A stretch of 64,000 nt of DNA from Mytilus trossulus (lineage: Eukaryota; Mollusca; Bivalvia; Mytilida; Mytilidae), in the NCBI RefSeq assembly GCF_036588685.1, contig NC_086374.1:94253059-94317058 (forward strand), in the 5' to 3' direction. The first letter of the stretch is position 1. Every line of letters starts with the position of its first letter. The notes beneath the pieces were generated by a model. That model saw only the letters and a list, made by a program, of their open reading frames with translations. It did not search any database and had not been told where the DNA came from. A program made the position numbers and the translations under genes. Below are positions 36,689 to 48,041 of this stretch, in pieces.

Positions 36689-38443
36689 TATACTATTGGG
36701 CGGAACGTGCGTGAAAGGACATCCCAGTTCAAACACATCATGAAATAAACAATGCCCTTCATCAGAAATGGTTGCTGCTACCTTAGCAACAAATTTATCG
36801 ATTTATGACAGGAATCAGAAGACGTTAAGATGCGGTTATCCGTTTGAATGGAGGCTGCACAAAAGTACTATTTCTTTGGCGTATAACGATCAACCATGAT
36901 ATGAACAGTCATCTGGAGATTAATTTTGCAATGTCTGACATTGTAAAGTTCGACTACAGTAAAAGTTGTAAAATATTTTTTTTTGTACAAAAACAATCCA
37001 TTTTGTTATTAAAATTGTGGTTATATAATTTTTTCAAACATTTTTTGTTCGTTTCAATGCCAATGTTATCAAAAACTATGTTTTAATAATATTATACACA
37101 TTATATTTCATTAAAAAAAAAGAGACGGATTTTTCAAGTATTAAAAAATCAAGGTGTTGCAATACTTTTTTCCATGTGTATATATTACTGTTCTCCTCTT
37201 GTAGCACCATACGTGTGTGTCAGTTGTAATTAATTGTCTTGTCTTGTCTAAACTGCATTAAGATTTATAACGTAGTAAAATCTTGAAATATTGTTCTATT
37301 TGCTTTAACATTAATTTTGGTTTTGGTATGTTGGAATACAGCAATGAAAACTTATGGTCCTTTATCCTGTCGATATCATCTACTTACATTTAGACTTCAT
37401 GAAATGTCATGCATTTCTCAGTAGACTATTCATGGCGTTCTTCAATTAAATATATTAGATGTGTTATTGTTGCCTTAATATTCTGTCTGTGCCTTTTATA
37501 AATTCAGTGGTTTGTAGCAGTCAGTCAACTGTACTTGTCATATTTTGTCATAAGTCATGCTTTTAGATGATTTTGTTTGAGATGTTACACACCTTTGAAG
37601 CTCACTTACCGATATAGGTGTTCATTGAATAAGGACGTAAGGTGATCTGTGTGTGCATAAATACATTTAATTTGGAAAACAAATTTGGAAAATCATACAG
37701 CATCTCTTTGTTTTATATAATTGAAAAGTTTATTGAACGAAAATACTTTGATATGTATTACACAGTGTAATGTATTTGATAGTATAAGTGAAACTGAACA
37801 TAATAACACTTTTGGAAAACCTTAGTGCAGCATGTTTAGTTCTCTGTGTTTATGATATTTTAAAGACTTTTGTTTGTGATTTTAGCATTCCTCTTTGTTT
37901 TGGAAACAACAATGCCCTTTTCTGGTGTTTTGGTTTAACATATCCACTTGGTGTATCCTATGCAAATTTGTTGCATTCACTACACTTCCCTTTAAGATTA
38001 TAAAGATTTGAGTTAGAGTTCCTTATCGTACAGTATCTCAATATAAGGATGAACATATAGTGGGACTAGTCTGATTTTCAGATTCCTTGAATTTCATTGT
38101 GTGAGTCCAATATTATCAATGTATTTTGCACGACGTAAACACAAACAAACAAAAAAGGCAGATGAATTCAAACAAATATCATCAAAAACAGAACTAAAAT
38201 AAAGATAAATGGACAGTCTCAGCTTGTATTGCCTAATGATTCCGAAGGGAAAAAACATATATATCATATATAAGGGGGACGAGGTAAAATCACATGGTGC
38301 GCCTTTTATTTAGCATTCTTGTTATCATTTTAGCGGTGAATATCAATAAATTATCATAGTCAATTTTTTCTTAAGTTAAATTAATTGTATTGTAACATTT
38401 TCTTCCGCTAAATATTCAGAAACCTGTTTCATTTGGACCCAAA

Positions 38444-38656
38444 TACTATGGATTCATTATTATTCGTTGGATACCAAATTTCGTGGGTTTCGTGGGAACG
38501 GTGGAACCACGAATTCAAATGTTCAACGAATAGCATATTTTCATTAGGCTTTGTATACAGAGATCGGTAAAACCACGAAATCAAATATCCACGAAAATGC
38601 AAGTTTTCAGCAATCCCCGAAAATTGATACCCACGAAAATAAATGAATCCACAGTA
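38444..38656. mobile_element. 213-bp MITE with TA ends
   Basis: 'tactatggattcattatta' at the left and 'aaataaatgaatccacagta' at the right are inverted repeats bordered by TA. The interior repeats 'ccacgaaat' words. No gene of its own. Confidence 0.7.
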
Positions 38657-39119
38657 GATGGTTTGTCTGTTGTTGAACATTTCATATATATACAACAAAA
38701 CTTTAAAAGTAGCTGTAAGCGAAGAAAGGTTTATTGGACGACATCTTGATTAGGTCGACCACCGATGAGTTTATCTCGCATGGTTGTACTCTTACTTCAG
38801 TCCTTTTGTCCTTGTTTATTTCGTAATATGTTTTTTCCAAAGAGGATATAAATCATTGCGCTGACAAATAAAATAGAGTCTCAATTTTTGATTCATATTT
38901 GATTTATGTCACTTATATCGTGGTTTTTTCTGTTCTGGTAGTTAAGAACGAATACCAAATAAAATCAACGAAAAAAAAGACTATAATTCAAATTGTCGTT
39001 ACTATAACCATACAAACGCCACTTTTTATCTTATATAAAAAAAAGAAGGTGCAGAATAAAAAAAATACTGAATTCCGAGGAAAAGTCCGTAATCACATGA
39101 CAAAATCAAATGACAAAAA

Positions 39120-39260
39120 ACGTCAAACGAACGGACAACAACTGTCATATTCCAGACTTGGTACATGCGTTTTCAAATGTCGAAAATGGTGTACTGAACC
39201 TGGTCGTATATCGCTGAACCTCTCACTTTTCCAACAGTCTCGTCAAACAGACATTATACA
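39120..39260 (-). repeat. Dispersed repeat, 'accaagtcaggaatatgaca' family
   Basis: Minus-strand copy of the repeat at 63200-63410 ('gtctggaatatgacagttgt', 'gaggttcagcgatatacg'). A partial copy lies at 57589-57700 and a related one at 25790-25870. Confidence 0.6.
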
Positions 39261-39728
39261 TAAAAGGGACAAAATATGGGTACAGCAGTCTTCACTTTGT
39301 TACAACCTTTAAACAAACAATTTTACAAAAAAGCACACAAGCGTCTATCAAATTCAAATATACATTCATTGCTTGACGTGTCTGACGTCAGAAAATTTAT
39401 ATGGCACTAAGGAAGAAATTCCTGAGAGCTTGTTCAAAGCCACTAACAACTTATAAAAAACAATCATACATCTAAGACTAAATTATCAATCAGTACACAT
39501 TTGACATCCAATGGATTTATTGTAAAGACGTCATAAATGTTCACAGACAAACGTGACCTTGTGAAATGTCATGATACATGTATGGACAGATTCATGTTTA
39601 TTTGCCACTTTTCAATGAAATAAACAGTACGATGAGAGCAAGACATGAATCAGAATATATTTATCCTTCTGGAGAACATGAAATCAGTATTACTTTGTGT
39701 TGCACATATTTAGTTTTATGTGTGAATG

Positions 39729-39935
39729 ATATGTACCCTTCCGGTACACCTGAGATCACCCCTAGTTTTTTGGTGGGTTTCGAGTTGTTTACTCTTTAGT
39801 TTTCTATGTTGTGTCATGTGTTCGTTTGTTTGTCTGTTTGTCTTTTTCATATTTAGCCATGGCGTTGTCAGTTATTTTCGATTTATGAGTTTGAATGTCC
39901 CTCTGGTATCTTTAGTCCCTCTGGTATGGAATGTT
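39729..39935 (+). repeat. Solo Penelope-like 3' tail
   Basis: 'acccttccggtacacctgag ... gttttctatgttgtgtcatg ... ttagccatggcgttgtcag ... ctctggtatctttagtccct' without an RT frame beside it. Confidence 0.75.
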
Positions 39936-40477
39936 ATTTGTCTTTTTCGTTTTAACTACACTTATTTTAACATTGTTACGGGACGAGAATATTGTGTATT
40001 TTTAATCTATAATAATGGATACTTAAGTCCTACTTATTATCTTTAAACTAGGTAGAAAGGCTTGTTTGTTAGTCATAATTTTTACATTCAGTCTTTATAA
40101 ATATTTGAGAAACTCGACGTACTAATGTTTTGTAAATTTCAATAGGATATTGTACTTGTGATGGCCACAACAGAGTCTTTTATTCTAAAGAAACCCACAT
40201 GCCCTATAATTGAAAGCTAATACCTTGCAAATAAGTAGCACTAAAACAATAATTTGAAGACATTAAGTTCTTTTAAAATTTCATTATTATTACTGTTTAT
40301 TATTTTACTTTGGTTTCCCTTTTCCTTCACAGTCGCATTTCTGAAATGAAAAAAGAATCTATTAGATTGATTTGAACGTCAAAAACTTGTATTAGCATTT
40401 TGAATTGATAAAATCATGTGATCATGACACTACAACAGGATTTTTCATACTTCATACAAATGTGGTCAGTTGTTCAA

Positions 40478-40487
40478 TTTATTTATT
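40478..40487 (-). terminator. Polyadenylation signal of the C-type lectin gene
   Basis: Two overlapping AATAAA motifs on the minus strand (plus-strand TTTATT at 40478-40483 and 40482-40487) lie 55-60 nt past the stop codon. Confidence 0.55.
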
Positions 40488-40541
40488 CTTTAAAATAAAA
40501 TGAGAGTACAGAATTGATAATCAATGTTATGTTAAAAGTTA

Positions 40542-40804
40542 TTATGAACTATTTACCAAATTCTTCTTGCAAAGGTATCTCATTTTATAGTCGCATGGAT
40601 AATCATTCCAGGTTCCCCTGTAGGTTTGGTACTTTAACATATTGAGACAATTTTCCCTTGTCCCGCCATTTGGTTCTCTTTCTCCATTTCCTTTACGCCA
40701 GTTAACATAACTAAAGGGAGAATAATCAGCCATCCATATCCAATGTCCTTCTTTCAGATCACTGCCACCAAGCCATAATAGAAATTTTTCATTAAGTTGC
40801 AGTT
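40542..40804 (-). CDS. C-type lectin exon 4 (sugar-binding loop)
   Basis: Begins after 'atatttccag' and carries WLGGSD, WIWMADYSPFSYVNW, EPNGG, ENC, TWNDYPC and RYLCKK, then a stop at 40544-40542. Confidence 0.92.
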
Positions 40805-43800
40805 CTGGAAATATATTATATGACATTTTCAAGATTAATATACCAATTGACGATACAGTCGAAAAAAAAGTTGTTGGTTCTTTATTTAAAAAAAAATTGA
40901 TACGGCAATATGCTGTACATAGATATTACTTAAAATTGTTCTTACATTCGGCAATACATCAAAAAGAGAGAAAAATAATCACACAGTTAACACATTTAGA
41001 AATCAAACCGACGTACTTGATATATATAATTCCAGATTTAAAAGATCCTATGAAAGTTACCTTGTAAGAAATAAGTGAAATATCTATTTTATCACGACAT
41101 TAATCAAACATTGTTCAGAAATGGTCCCGTTTAAACTATTCTCAATATCAAAACAAAAAAATCGAATCTCGATTCTCCCAAATTAGATCAAACAGCGACC
41201 AGATAAAAGACAGTGTTACAGTGTTAATCAGAAAAAGCAAACATTATCAATCTGTCAAAAATAAGTAGTTTTTGTGATGTGTCACACATAAAGGCTCCCG
41301 TTCGACACAAGTGAACATTGATTGGTTAAATATTTCTCAGTGTGTTTGAATTTGTTTGATAGCCTGTTTGTCTCTAATATTTAATTAACTGTGCATTTGT
41401 ATTCAGATATCGCAGATCAAATTTATTCGTTCTTTGTGTAATCATACGTTTTTTGATTGAGTTAAGTCTGCTAATTGATATTTTATCGTATGTTTTTATA
41501 TGTTGTGATGTTATGCTATTGTTTCAGAAAAAGGGAGAAGGTTTGGGCCCATTAAAACGTTTAATCCCGCTGCAAATGTTTGCACCTGTCCTAAGTCAGG
41601 AATCTGATGTACAGTAGTTGTCGTTTGTTTATGTAATATATACGTGTTTCTCGTTTCTCGTTTTGTTTATATAGATTAGACCGTTGGTTTTCCCGTTTGA
41701 ATGGTTTTACACAAGTAATTTTGGGGCCCTTTATAGCTTGTTGTTCGGTGTGAGCCAAGGCTCCGTGTTGAAGGCCGTACTTTAACCTATAATGGTTTAA
41801 TTTTTAAATTGTTATTTGGATGGAGAGTTGTCTCATTGGCACTCACACCACATCTTCCTATATCTAAGCAACAAAAAGCGGAAACGTCGAATTACTAACC
41901 TGACTGTCCTAGCATTGGCTTAACGCAGTCGTATAGGTCATATCAGAATCATAAGAATTGGGAATTGTTGGAGGTGATCGGCCCTTTTGAATTTTTCTAA
42001 CAAAAACATTATATGTTTGAAAAATGTATTATATATATACCTTTTGTTTTCAAAGATATCCATGCATTTTCATTTGCGTCGTCAATTTTCGCCAGTGTAC
42101 TTCCGTGTTTATGACAATGTCTCTTGAGAAAGAAAATCAACATCAAATACATTTATACCTATCTGAATATTCTTTTTAGTTTAAGCATGTATATATATGG
42201 ATGGATTCGAGTAATATACTAAAGTTGGCGCTTCTAAGATATCCTAATTTTAACATTTACTTAAACATAAAATACATGAAAAAAGTTTTAAACGATTCAA
42301 AATGAAATTAATGATATGTATCAACAGTTGGCCAATTTAGACCATTTTTTTCGCAACGCCATGGACAGGTTTATATAGCCCGTTACACAAGACAAAATAT
42401 ATTTATTAGGATCTAAAATAGTTTTATGTTTAAAATATTAGTAAAGCAAGTTACAACTATGGTTTTGATTGAATTTATAAGGAGATTTCTAATATTACTA
42501 TTGATACGGCAATGAAGGAAAAAGTGTTCCTCATCATCTTAAATTAAACACACTTAACACAATCTATGTTCTGTTTGAATTTTCGCATATCGACGTATTT
42601 CAGATACCAATATATGGTCAGTTATATATGTACGGTGTAGGTTGAAGTTTTTACATTATTACATTTTGCTAGTAGTCTACCAGTTTTATTTCATTTTTAA
42701 AATTATAATAAAGGCAAAGTTTTGAACTGTTATATGGGTATTACCAGACCAGTAGTCAGCGCTTCGGTGTTGACATGAACATCATTTATATGGTCATTTT
42801 TATAAATTCCTATTACAAAACCTTGATTTTCTCGAAAAACTGAGGATTTTATTATCCCAGGAATAGATTAACTTAGGCATATTTTGCAGCCTTTTTTAGG
42901 AATTTCGGGTCCTCAATGCTCTTCAACTTTGTAATTGTTTAGCGTTACAACTATTTCTATCTGATTGACACTGATGAGTCTAATGTAGACGAAACGCTCG
43001 TATGGCGTACCAAATTATAATCCAGGTACCTTTGATAAATATGTGTATGTGATTTTATCATAGTTTTCTTTTACAATATGTTAAATAGTTTATTTTAGTT
43101 TAATAGGTTTATCAAAATCAACAACTTCTTCCTTTTCAATATCAAATTCTTTTTCAATGTCCTTTGCCAACGTTTGCCAAGGATATATCCAATCTTCAGA
43201 CACATACTTGTCGAAAGAGAGTTGTTTCCTGATAATTAACACCTGTCCACTTGTTTAACACATTTTTTAATTTTTCAAAAGTCAAGTATTTATCTATAAA
43301 AAGTCAGATAATTTAAATACTACTGTACATAACAAGTATCATATTAACCTGTGCCGCAAACCAGTCAAGTTTATTTAAGCCGAAGAAGTAGCAGTGGTTT
43401 CTATATCTAGTCCATCCGTTCTGACAACCACTTGTTTCTATGACTGGACTGACTGTGTGATAAAAATAAACTTAAACAGACTTTTCTACTTAGTAAACAT
43501 AAATATTAAAAGATAATTCTGCATTGCCGTATCTCAAAATGGAAAATCAAGTCATTTGCAATCCCATGAATATTCGCGACCATCGAGAATCTTCTTTGCA
43601 CTTTCTTAAGATGAATATTGGTTATGAATATGGTTGCATTTGAATTGGTTATTGCATTTGATTAAATATGTACGTGTGACTCGCTTCTCAATTTTGTTTA
43701 AGTACTATATAAATAAAGGCAACAGTAGTATACCGCTGATCAAAACTCATAAATCCATGGACAAAAAACAAAATCGGGGTATCAAACTAAAACCGAGGGA

Positions 43801-44567
43801 AACGCATTAAATATAAGAGAACAACGACATAACACCGAAACGTAACACACACAGAAACGGACCAAGCATCAGACAAAACACCACGAGAATAAAAAATATA
43901 ACATGAAAACCAAATACATCAATTTGGGATAGACAAGTACCGTGCCACGTCTTATCTCAATATCTCAAAAATAAGAGAAAACACAAACGACTCAACTTTA
44001 AAATGCAACACACACATAAACGAACAATAATATAACTATGACCATCTTCCTGACTTGGTACAGGACACTTTTAAAGGGGAATAAAAGTGGTGGGTTGAAC
44101 CTGGTTTTGTGGCATGCCAAACCTCGCACTTTAAAGGCAAAGTTAAATATAACATTGAGATGACAACATAATCTATATCTCTATATATTTAAAGGTATAT
44201 TGTTAACGACAACATTTTTCAATTGATTTGATGGTATGAACGTTGCATTAGATGAGTGCCGGTATAGCAATTAATCCCCTTTTGTGTTTACAAGATCTTA
44301 TTGAATTTTACAGAGACGATCACAGACATGGCTCTATTTATACATGGTCCATTTTAGTTATAATCAACTCGACTAAACTAAATATTTCAACATACGTTTT
44401 AGGCTGTCTTCCAATCCAGTGATCTGATAATTTAGTTGTTGCATACTGTTTCTTATGGTTTTAATAATAGTTTTCTCTTTGGGTGCAAGACATGTCTGTT
44501 TACCATTTACAATAAACAAAATAGTGGAAAGCGTCAGTGTGTATAAAATGATCTGATTCATTATCAT
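40542..44567 (-). CDS. Secreted C-type lectin, four exons, complete
   Basis: Exons 44567-44396, 43437-43349, 42122-42041 and 40804-40542 splice in frame (phases 1, 0, 1; GT-AG) to a protein of about 201 residues. Residues 1-25 form a signal peptide (ILYTLTLSTILFIVNG). About 29-57 is a short heptad-like helix (TIIKTIRNSMQQLNYQI), perhaps for oligomerisation. The C-type lectin domain runs from C62 (GCQNGWTRY) to C193 and has the long-form six cysteines, a WLGGSD core, EPN at 158-160, ENC at 165-167 and WND at 180-182. EPN plus WND predict calcium-dependent binding of mannose-type sugars; that rule is family knowledge. A soluble pattern-recognition or perlucin-like role in haemolymph or mucus is inferred. 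The start is ATG 44567, with a second in-frame ATG two codons later. Introns carry dispersed repeats. Confidence 0.88.
41318..41870 (+). repeat. Dispersed ~0.5-kb repeat, copy 2
   Basis: Near-twin of 14498-15050, lying in lectin intron 3 on the opposite strand. Confidence 0.85.
42041..42122 (-). CDS. C-type lectin exon 3
   Basis: 27 codons (RHCHKHGSTLAKIDDANENA then WISLKTK), the helix-2 region typical of the fold, with a phase-0 acceptor 'tttctttctcaag' and phase-1 donor. Confidence 0.9.
42720..43040 (-). repeat. Dispersed repeat, minus-strand 'cgcgcgtttcgtct' copy
   Basis: Reverse complement of the 22105-22430 family, full length ('ttataatccaggtacctttg' at its start), inside lectin intron 2. 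Confidence 0.85.
43128..43290 (-). pseudogene. Broken coding fragment, unidentified
   Basis: On the minus strand a frame reads LKNVLNKWTGVNYQE and then, after one frame change, SFDKYVSEDWIYPWQTLAKD followed by an acidic stretch (EKEFDIEKEEVVDFDKP) to a stop near 43128. Composition and length of open frame look like former coding sequence. I do not recognise the family. It sits inside lectin intron 2 on the same strand but in no compatible exon. Confidence 0.35.
43349..43437 (-). CDS. C-type lectin exon 2
   Basis: 29 codons carrying the first two domain cysteines (SGCQNGWTRY, NHCYFFG) and ending WFAAQ. Acceptor 'gtcatag', donor CAG|GTTAAT. Confidence 0.9.
43720..44150 (+). repeat. Dispersed repeat in lectin intron 1
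   Basis: 'gcaacagtagtataccgctg', then 'aaaaccgagggaaacgcat', then 'gtgggttgaacctggttt'. A fragment with the opposite polarity lies at 25950-25990 ('cagcggtatactgctattgc'). Confidence 0.6.
44396..44567 (-). CDS. C-type lectin exon 1 (signal peptide and helix)
   Basis: 57 codons plus 1 nt, donor C|GTATGT. The 5' side shows 'atatttttcag' ending at 44584, so the leader may be spliced to an upstream non-coding exon. Confidence 0.85.
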
Positions 44568-46157
44568 ATAAAACAAGATACCGCTGAAAAATATTATAGA
44601 AAGTCTTTCTGTGTGACGATTAGTAGATTGACGTTGTGATAATGAATGTAAACGATTAAATATTGTGTTTTATAGTGTTACAGTTTTATCTCTTTTGTTA
44701 AATATAGTTTTACAGTTGATTTAAAACATATAATATGCGATTCTGACTTTTTATTGATTTCAGTTCGGGAAGTGTCATTCAATAATTTAATCCATTACGC
44801 TGAAATTCATTTATTTCTGTCTATTAACTTTAAATTTCAAAGTTAGAAAAGCTATGTCGTGACCATAACACATGTGACCATCAATATTTGACAAAAAAAA
44901 ACAAGAAATTATTTGTTTGCCTATATTGTTTACTATGTTAATTATCTCCATCGAATTTATCAATCACAAAACATGCAGTAAAATAATGATAGGTATGACT
45001 GGGTCATAAAAAATCTTTTGTTTTTCCAGGGAAGCATGGACATTGCATTCTTTAAACATTACTGCAAACTCACAAGTAAAGGGGAAACACAATCTTGAAA
45101 ACACATATACAACTTCGATTGAAACAAGGGATCAAGCTACAAAAATTTCGCACATGTTTCCCCGGGTAAATGTTTTTTGCTCCAAATCTATTTCTAATAA
45201 GCTGTTAAAAAGATAAACAACAACTGAACAGTCGAACAAAATAACAAAAACAGTTAATAAAAGAATGACGTACGTCTACTTTATACAATGACTGAGAAGT
45301 TTCAATATGACTATCAAGCTTTGAATGTCCAAAGTAGAAAAAGGACTACACACATTTCATCCGATACCAGACAATCTATAACCGATTGTCCAAATTGACA
45401 AAAAGACAAATACAAAAAAAAACAGTTTCCACAATAGAACTTAATGATCTAAAGAGCCTGTGTCGCTCAACATCATCTTTATGTGCATAATCGACAACTC
45501 TCTAATATCTCAGACGAGAATTCGAATAGAATTCATGAAAAAAATACGTTTGTGATTGGGAGTGTCATTTGGTTATCTATTATATTTTTATCATATAAGG
45601 CAAAACCTCAAAATCTTCATCAAAGGGAAATAACTCCAGTTAACAGTCGTCGGACGATTTTCTGCATATTGTCTTAACTGTAGATCGTTTTTTGCTAAAA
45701 AATTGTGTTTGTTTAAGTTTTTATCTATCTGTTATAATTATAAGATATGAGGCCAACATATAAAGTAAACAATTGTCCTCAAAGGGTAATAACTCATAAA
45801 AGGAGTCGACTTTCGATTTCGACCATGCAAAGCAATTTTAGACTTTCGGTAAATGTATCCTACTTGTATCAGAGGAGAAGATTTTGTAAAAATTAACAAA
45901 CGACGACGGACGACGGACGCTTAGTGAATAGTTATGCTCACTTACACCTTCGACCTAGATAATCTAAAAACGAACGTCATAGTTTGACGGAACTGTGTTT
46001 TCAAAGAAAAAAACCCAGTCAAACACGTTTGATGGAAACTATTTCCTTCAGGAAACAAACAGTTCATGATGATGCTATGCTTGCAACCTTGTGTATTTTT
46101 AAATGAAAATCTAATTCAATTTTGTGTTTTCTACTTTTGCTGTGTTTATGTACTTAC

Positions 46158-46225
46158 AATAGCAGTAGTTTCTTGTACAGGCAGCGTCGACAGTTTCTTC
46201 TGATCTTTCCGTGTACAATAACATA
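46158..46225 (-). other. Possible short exon, perhaps 5' leader of the lectin gene
   Basis: It has a strong donor ATT|GTAAGTA at 46158/46157 and a possible acceptor 'cattatag' ending at 46226. All three frames through the 68 nt are open, so coding potential cannot be judged. One use would be as a non-coding 5' exon spliced to the acceptor at 44584. It could also be unrelated to either neighbour. Confidence 0.22.
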
Positions 46226-46339
46226 CTATAATGTATATCGGTGAACCGTTCCGAAAATCAATACATATATAATTTTGTCACAGCTTAATTTAAAGCGAAT
46301 ATGTATGATACCAGTTACCATGATTATATATCAATAAAC

Positions 46340-46410
46340 TCATCATAGATACCTGGATCGAAATTTGAATTGCCACCAGACGCGCGTTTCATCTCCAAAA
46401 GATACATCGG
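46340..46410 (+). repeat. Fragment of the 'agacgcgcgtttcgtct' family
   Basis: 'catcatagatacctggatcg' and 'ccagacgcgcgtttcatct' only. Confidence 0.7.
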
Positions 46411-46815
46411 TAGTATTTTTTCAACACCACATGAAACAAAACAAAAACAAAAAAAAGGTTACGCTTTCACATCCACAAAAAGGTATGCATTTTAAAAAGA
46501 TTAATCATCAGAAAAGGGTAGGTACCAGAGCCACAGTGGTACCCTTTCAATTGAGTATTAAAGTATATACCCACCCACACCAACGTCCTGAACCGAATGC
46601 GTCTATGTAAAAGCTAGATAAATTCGTATGATTTAATAGAAAAGTAAAGACTTATCCACTTTGGGCATTGATTTCTGATCATTATGATTTTAATAATAGT
46701 GTCATTTCAAACTTCAGCCTATCTTTACTATCTTTTAGTTTTTAGTTAATAATAATATTGAAAAATACGGTTAAAATGTAATGAGTACGGGAAAAAATAG
46801 TACGGGATACAGGTT

Positions 46816-46965
46816 ACAGTGTTGTTTATTCTTTAGTTTTCTATGTTGTGTCATGTGTACTTTTGTTTTTCTGTTTGTCTTTTTCATTTTTAGCCATGGC
46901 GTTGTCAGTTTGTTTTAGATTTATGAGTTTGACTGTCCCTTTGGTATCCTTTGTCCCTCTTTTAC
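46816..46965 (+). repeat. Solo Penelope-like 3' tail
   Basis: 'gtgttgtttattctttagtt ... tagccatggcgttgtcagtt ... ccctttggtatcctttgtcc'. Confidence 0.8.
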
Positions 46966-47122
46966 ACATATTGCACCATACCTGATTTGCAAATACTTGC
47001 TTTGTATAAACCATATAAAAACAAGTTGAAATCCTGATAAATACAATTTGTTAAAAAGAATATAGGCCCTGTTTTGTTTTAGACTTGTTTGTTATTTTGA
47101 TTTTGTTTGTTAATTTCTTTAG

Positions 47123-47280
47123 GGAGTACCAACCTGTATTTGCCGTCTACCGTTTCCGCAACAAGTCTTTTCAACTCCGCATGGCTGAGGGTAGATGCAA
47201 CATTGCAGACGATAAATTCATTCTTCTTAAAAGCGATTCCATGAGGTCAGCAAAACGATTTCCTCCACGGCCTTTTTTTT
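47123..47280 (+). other. GC-richer open island after a splice-acceptor-like site
   Basis: A T-rich run ending in 'ttaatttctttag' precedes an open frame (YQPVFAVYRFRNKSFQLRMA, then CNIADDKFILLKSDSMRSAK) with clearly higher GC than its surroundings. I recognise no domain. It may be an exon or exon remnant of an unknown plus-strand gene. Confidence 0.25.
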
Positions 47281-47343
47281 TTTTTATCACAATCGATGTT
47301 GCCGATGAATTTCGTGGGCAATTTTCGCCGCTATTTGTAAAAT

Positions 47344-47520
47344 TTGTCTTATGGTATGATGAAGTAGTCTTATGGTATGATGAAATGGTCTAATGGTATG
47401 ATGAAATGGCCATATATCATAATGAAATGGTCTTATTGTATATATGATGAAATGGTCTTATGGTATATATGATGAAATGGTCTTATGGTGTGATGAAATG
47501 GTCTTATAGTATATAGATGA
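47344..47520. repeat. Minisatellite, 21-26-bp unit
   Basis: About eight imperfect copies of GTCTTATGGTATGATGAAATG. Unit length varies because of 'tatatatg' insertions. Confidence 0.9.
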
Positions 47521-47918
47521 CACCTCGTGGTATAAGAATTGTTAGCTTGATATTGCAATGTTATGGTATAGCACATTTACTTCATGATCTAATTTTACTT
47601 AATGATAAGGTTATCGTTATCACAAAACAGCAGTGGCTTTCCAAAGATATATCTTTTAAAGTTATTTGATTGTAAAGAATTATAATTTATACAAATGATG
47701 TTGATAAGAATTTTAAAATGTAAGAATTTACTTTCAAAGGTTCTGACGTTTATCAATGAACATTTTTCATTGAGTTACATAACAAATGATGTCAAAACAA
47801 ACAATGCAATTTACTTTGTATGTAAACGATGACTTTCTTCTCATTGCGTAATTTAAAGCATTTTCGTAACTTATCACATTATTATTGATCTAACTATTCC
47901 TTTTCAATTAACAATTAT

Positions 47919-48041
47919 TTAATATACCTTTTTCAGGTAAAGGTCTAGTTTTTTATTAACTATTTCTATACAATTCCGATGTATCCGTACAAAATTGTTA
48001 CCAGTGGACTTAGTTGTACCAACAACTGCCAATTTGAAAAA
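47919..48041 (-). CDS. VWA-like gene, probable terminal exon
   Basis: Phase-0 acceptor 'tcttttcag'. FFKLAVVGTTKSTGNNFVRI matches the end of the repeated post-VWA domain. The frame stops at TAA 47921-47919. A GT at 47927 would allow splicing onward with a weak donor, so a further exon is not excluded. Confidence 0.7.
   Translation of the reverse strand, partial: FFKLAVVGTTKSTGNNFVRIHRNCIEIVNKKLDLYLKKVY

Larger units (their letters stand above)
35443..37186. mobile_element. Tc1/mariner-type element with ~35-bp inverted ends
   Basis: The left end (35443-35478: 'atatacacatgga', then 'agtattgcaacacc') is complementary to the right end (37151-37186) with a few mismatches. TA sits at the outer edges, as expected for Tc1/mariner. 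Inside are a decayed N-terminal transposase (35740-36170) and a 138-bp hairpin (36551-36688). No C-terminal DDE segment is recognisable, so the element is an internally deleted, dead copy. Confidence 0.75.

Noticed and set aside
38899-39312. 137-codon plus-strand frame
   Set aside because: Lysine-rich low-complexity N-terminus and a C-terminal half that is antisense to a dispersed repeat; no ATG-context, splice or domain support.
45483-45990. Possible gene around 'gacgacggacgacggacgct'
   Set aside because: The GAC-rich run and surrounding words match a bivalve repeat type; frames are short and contain no domain.
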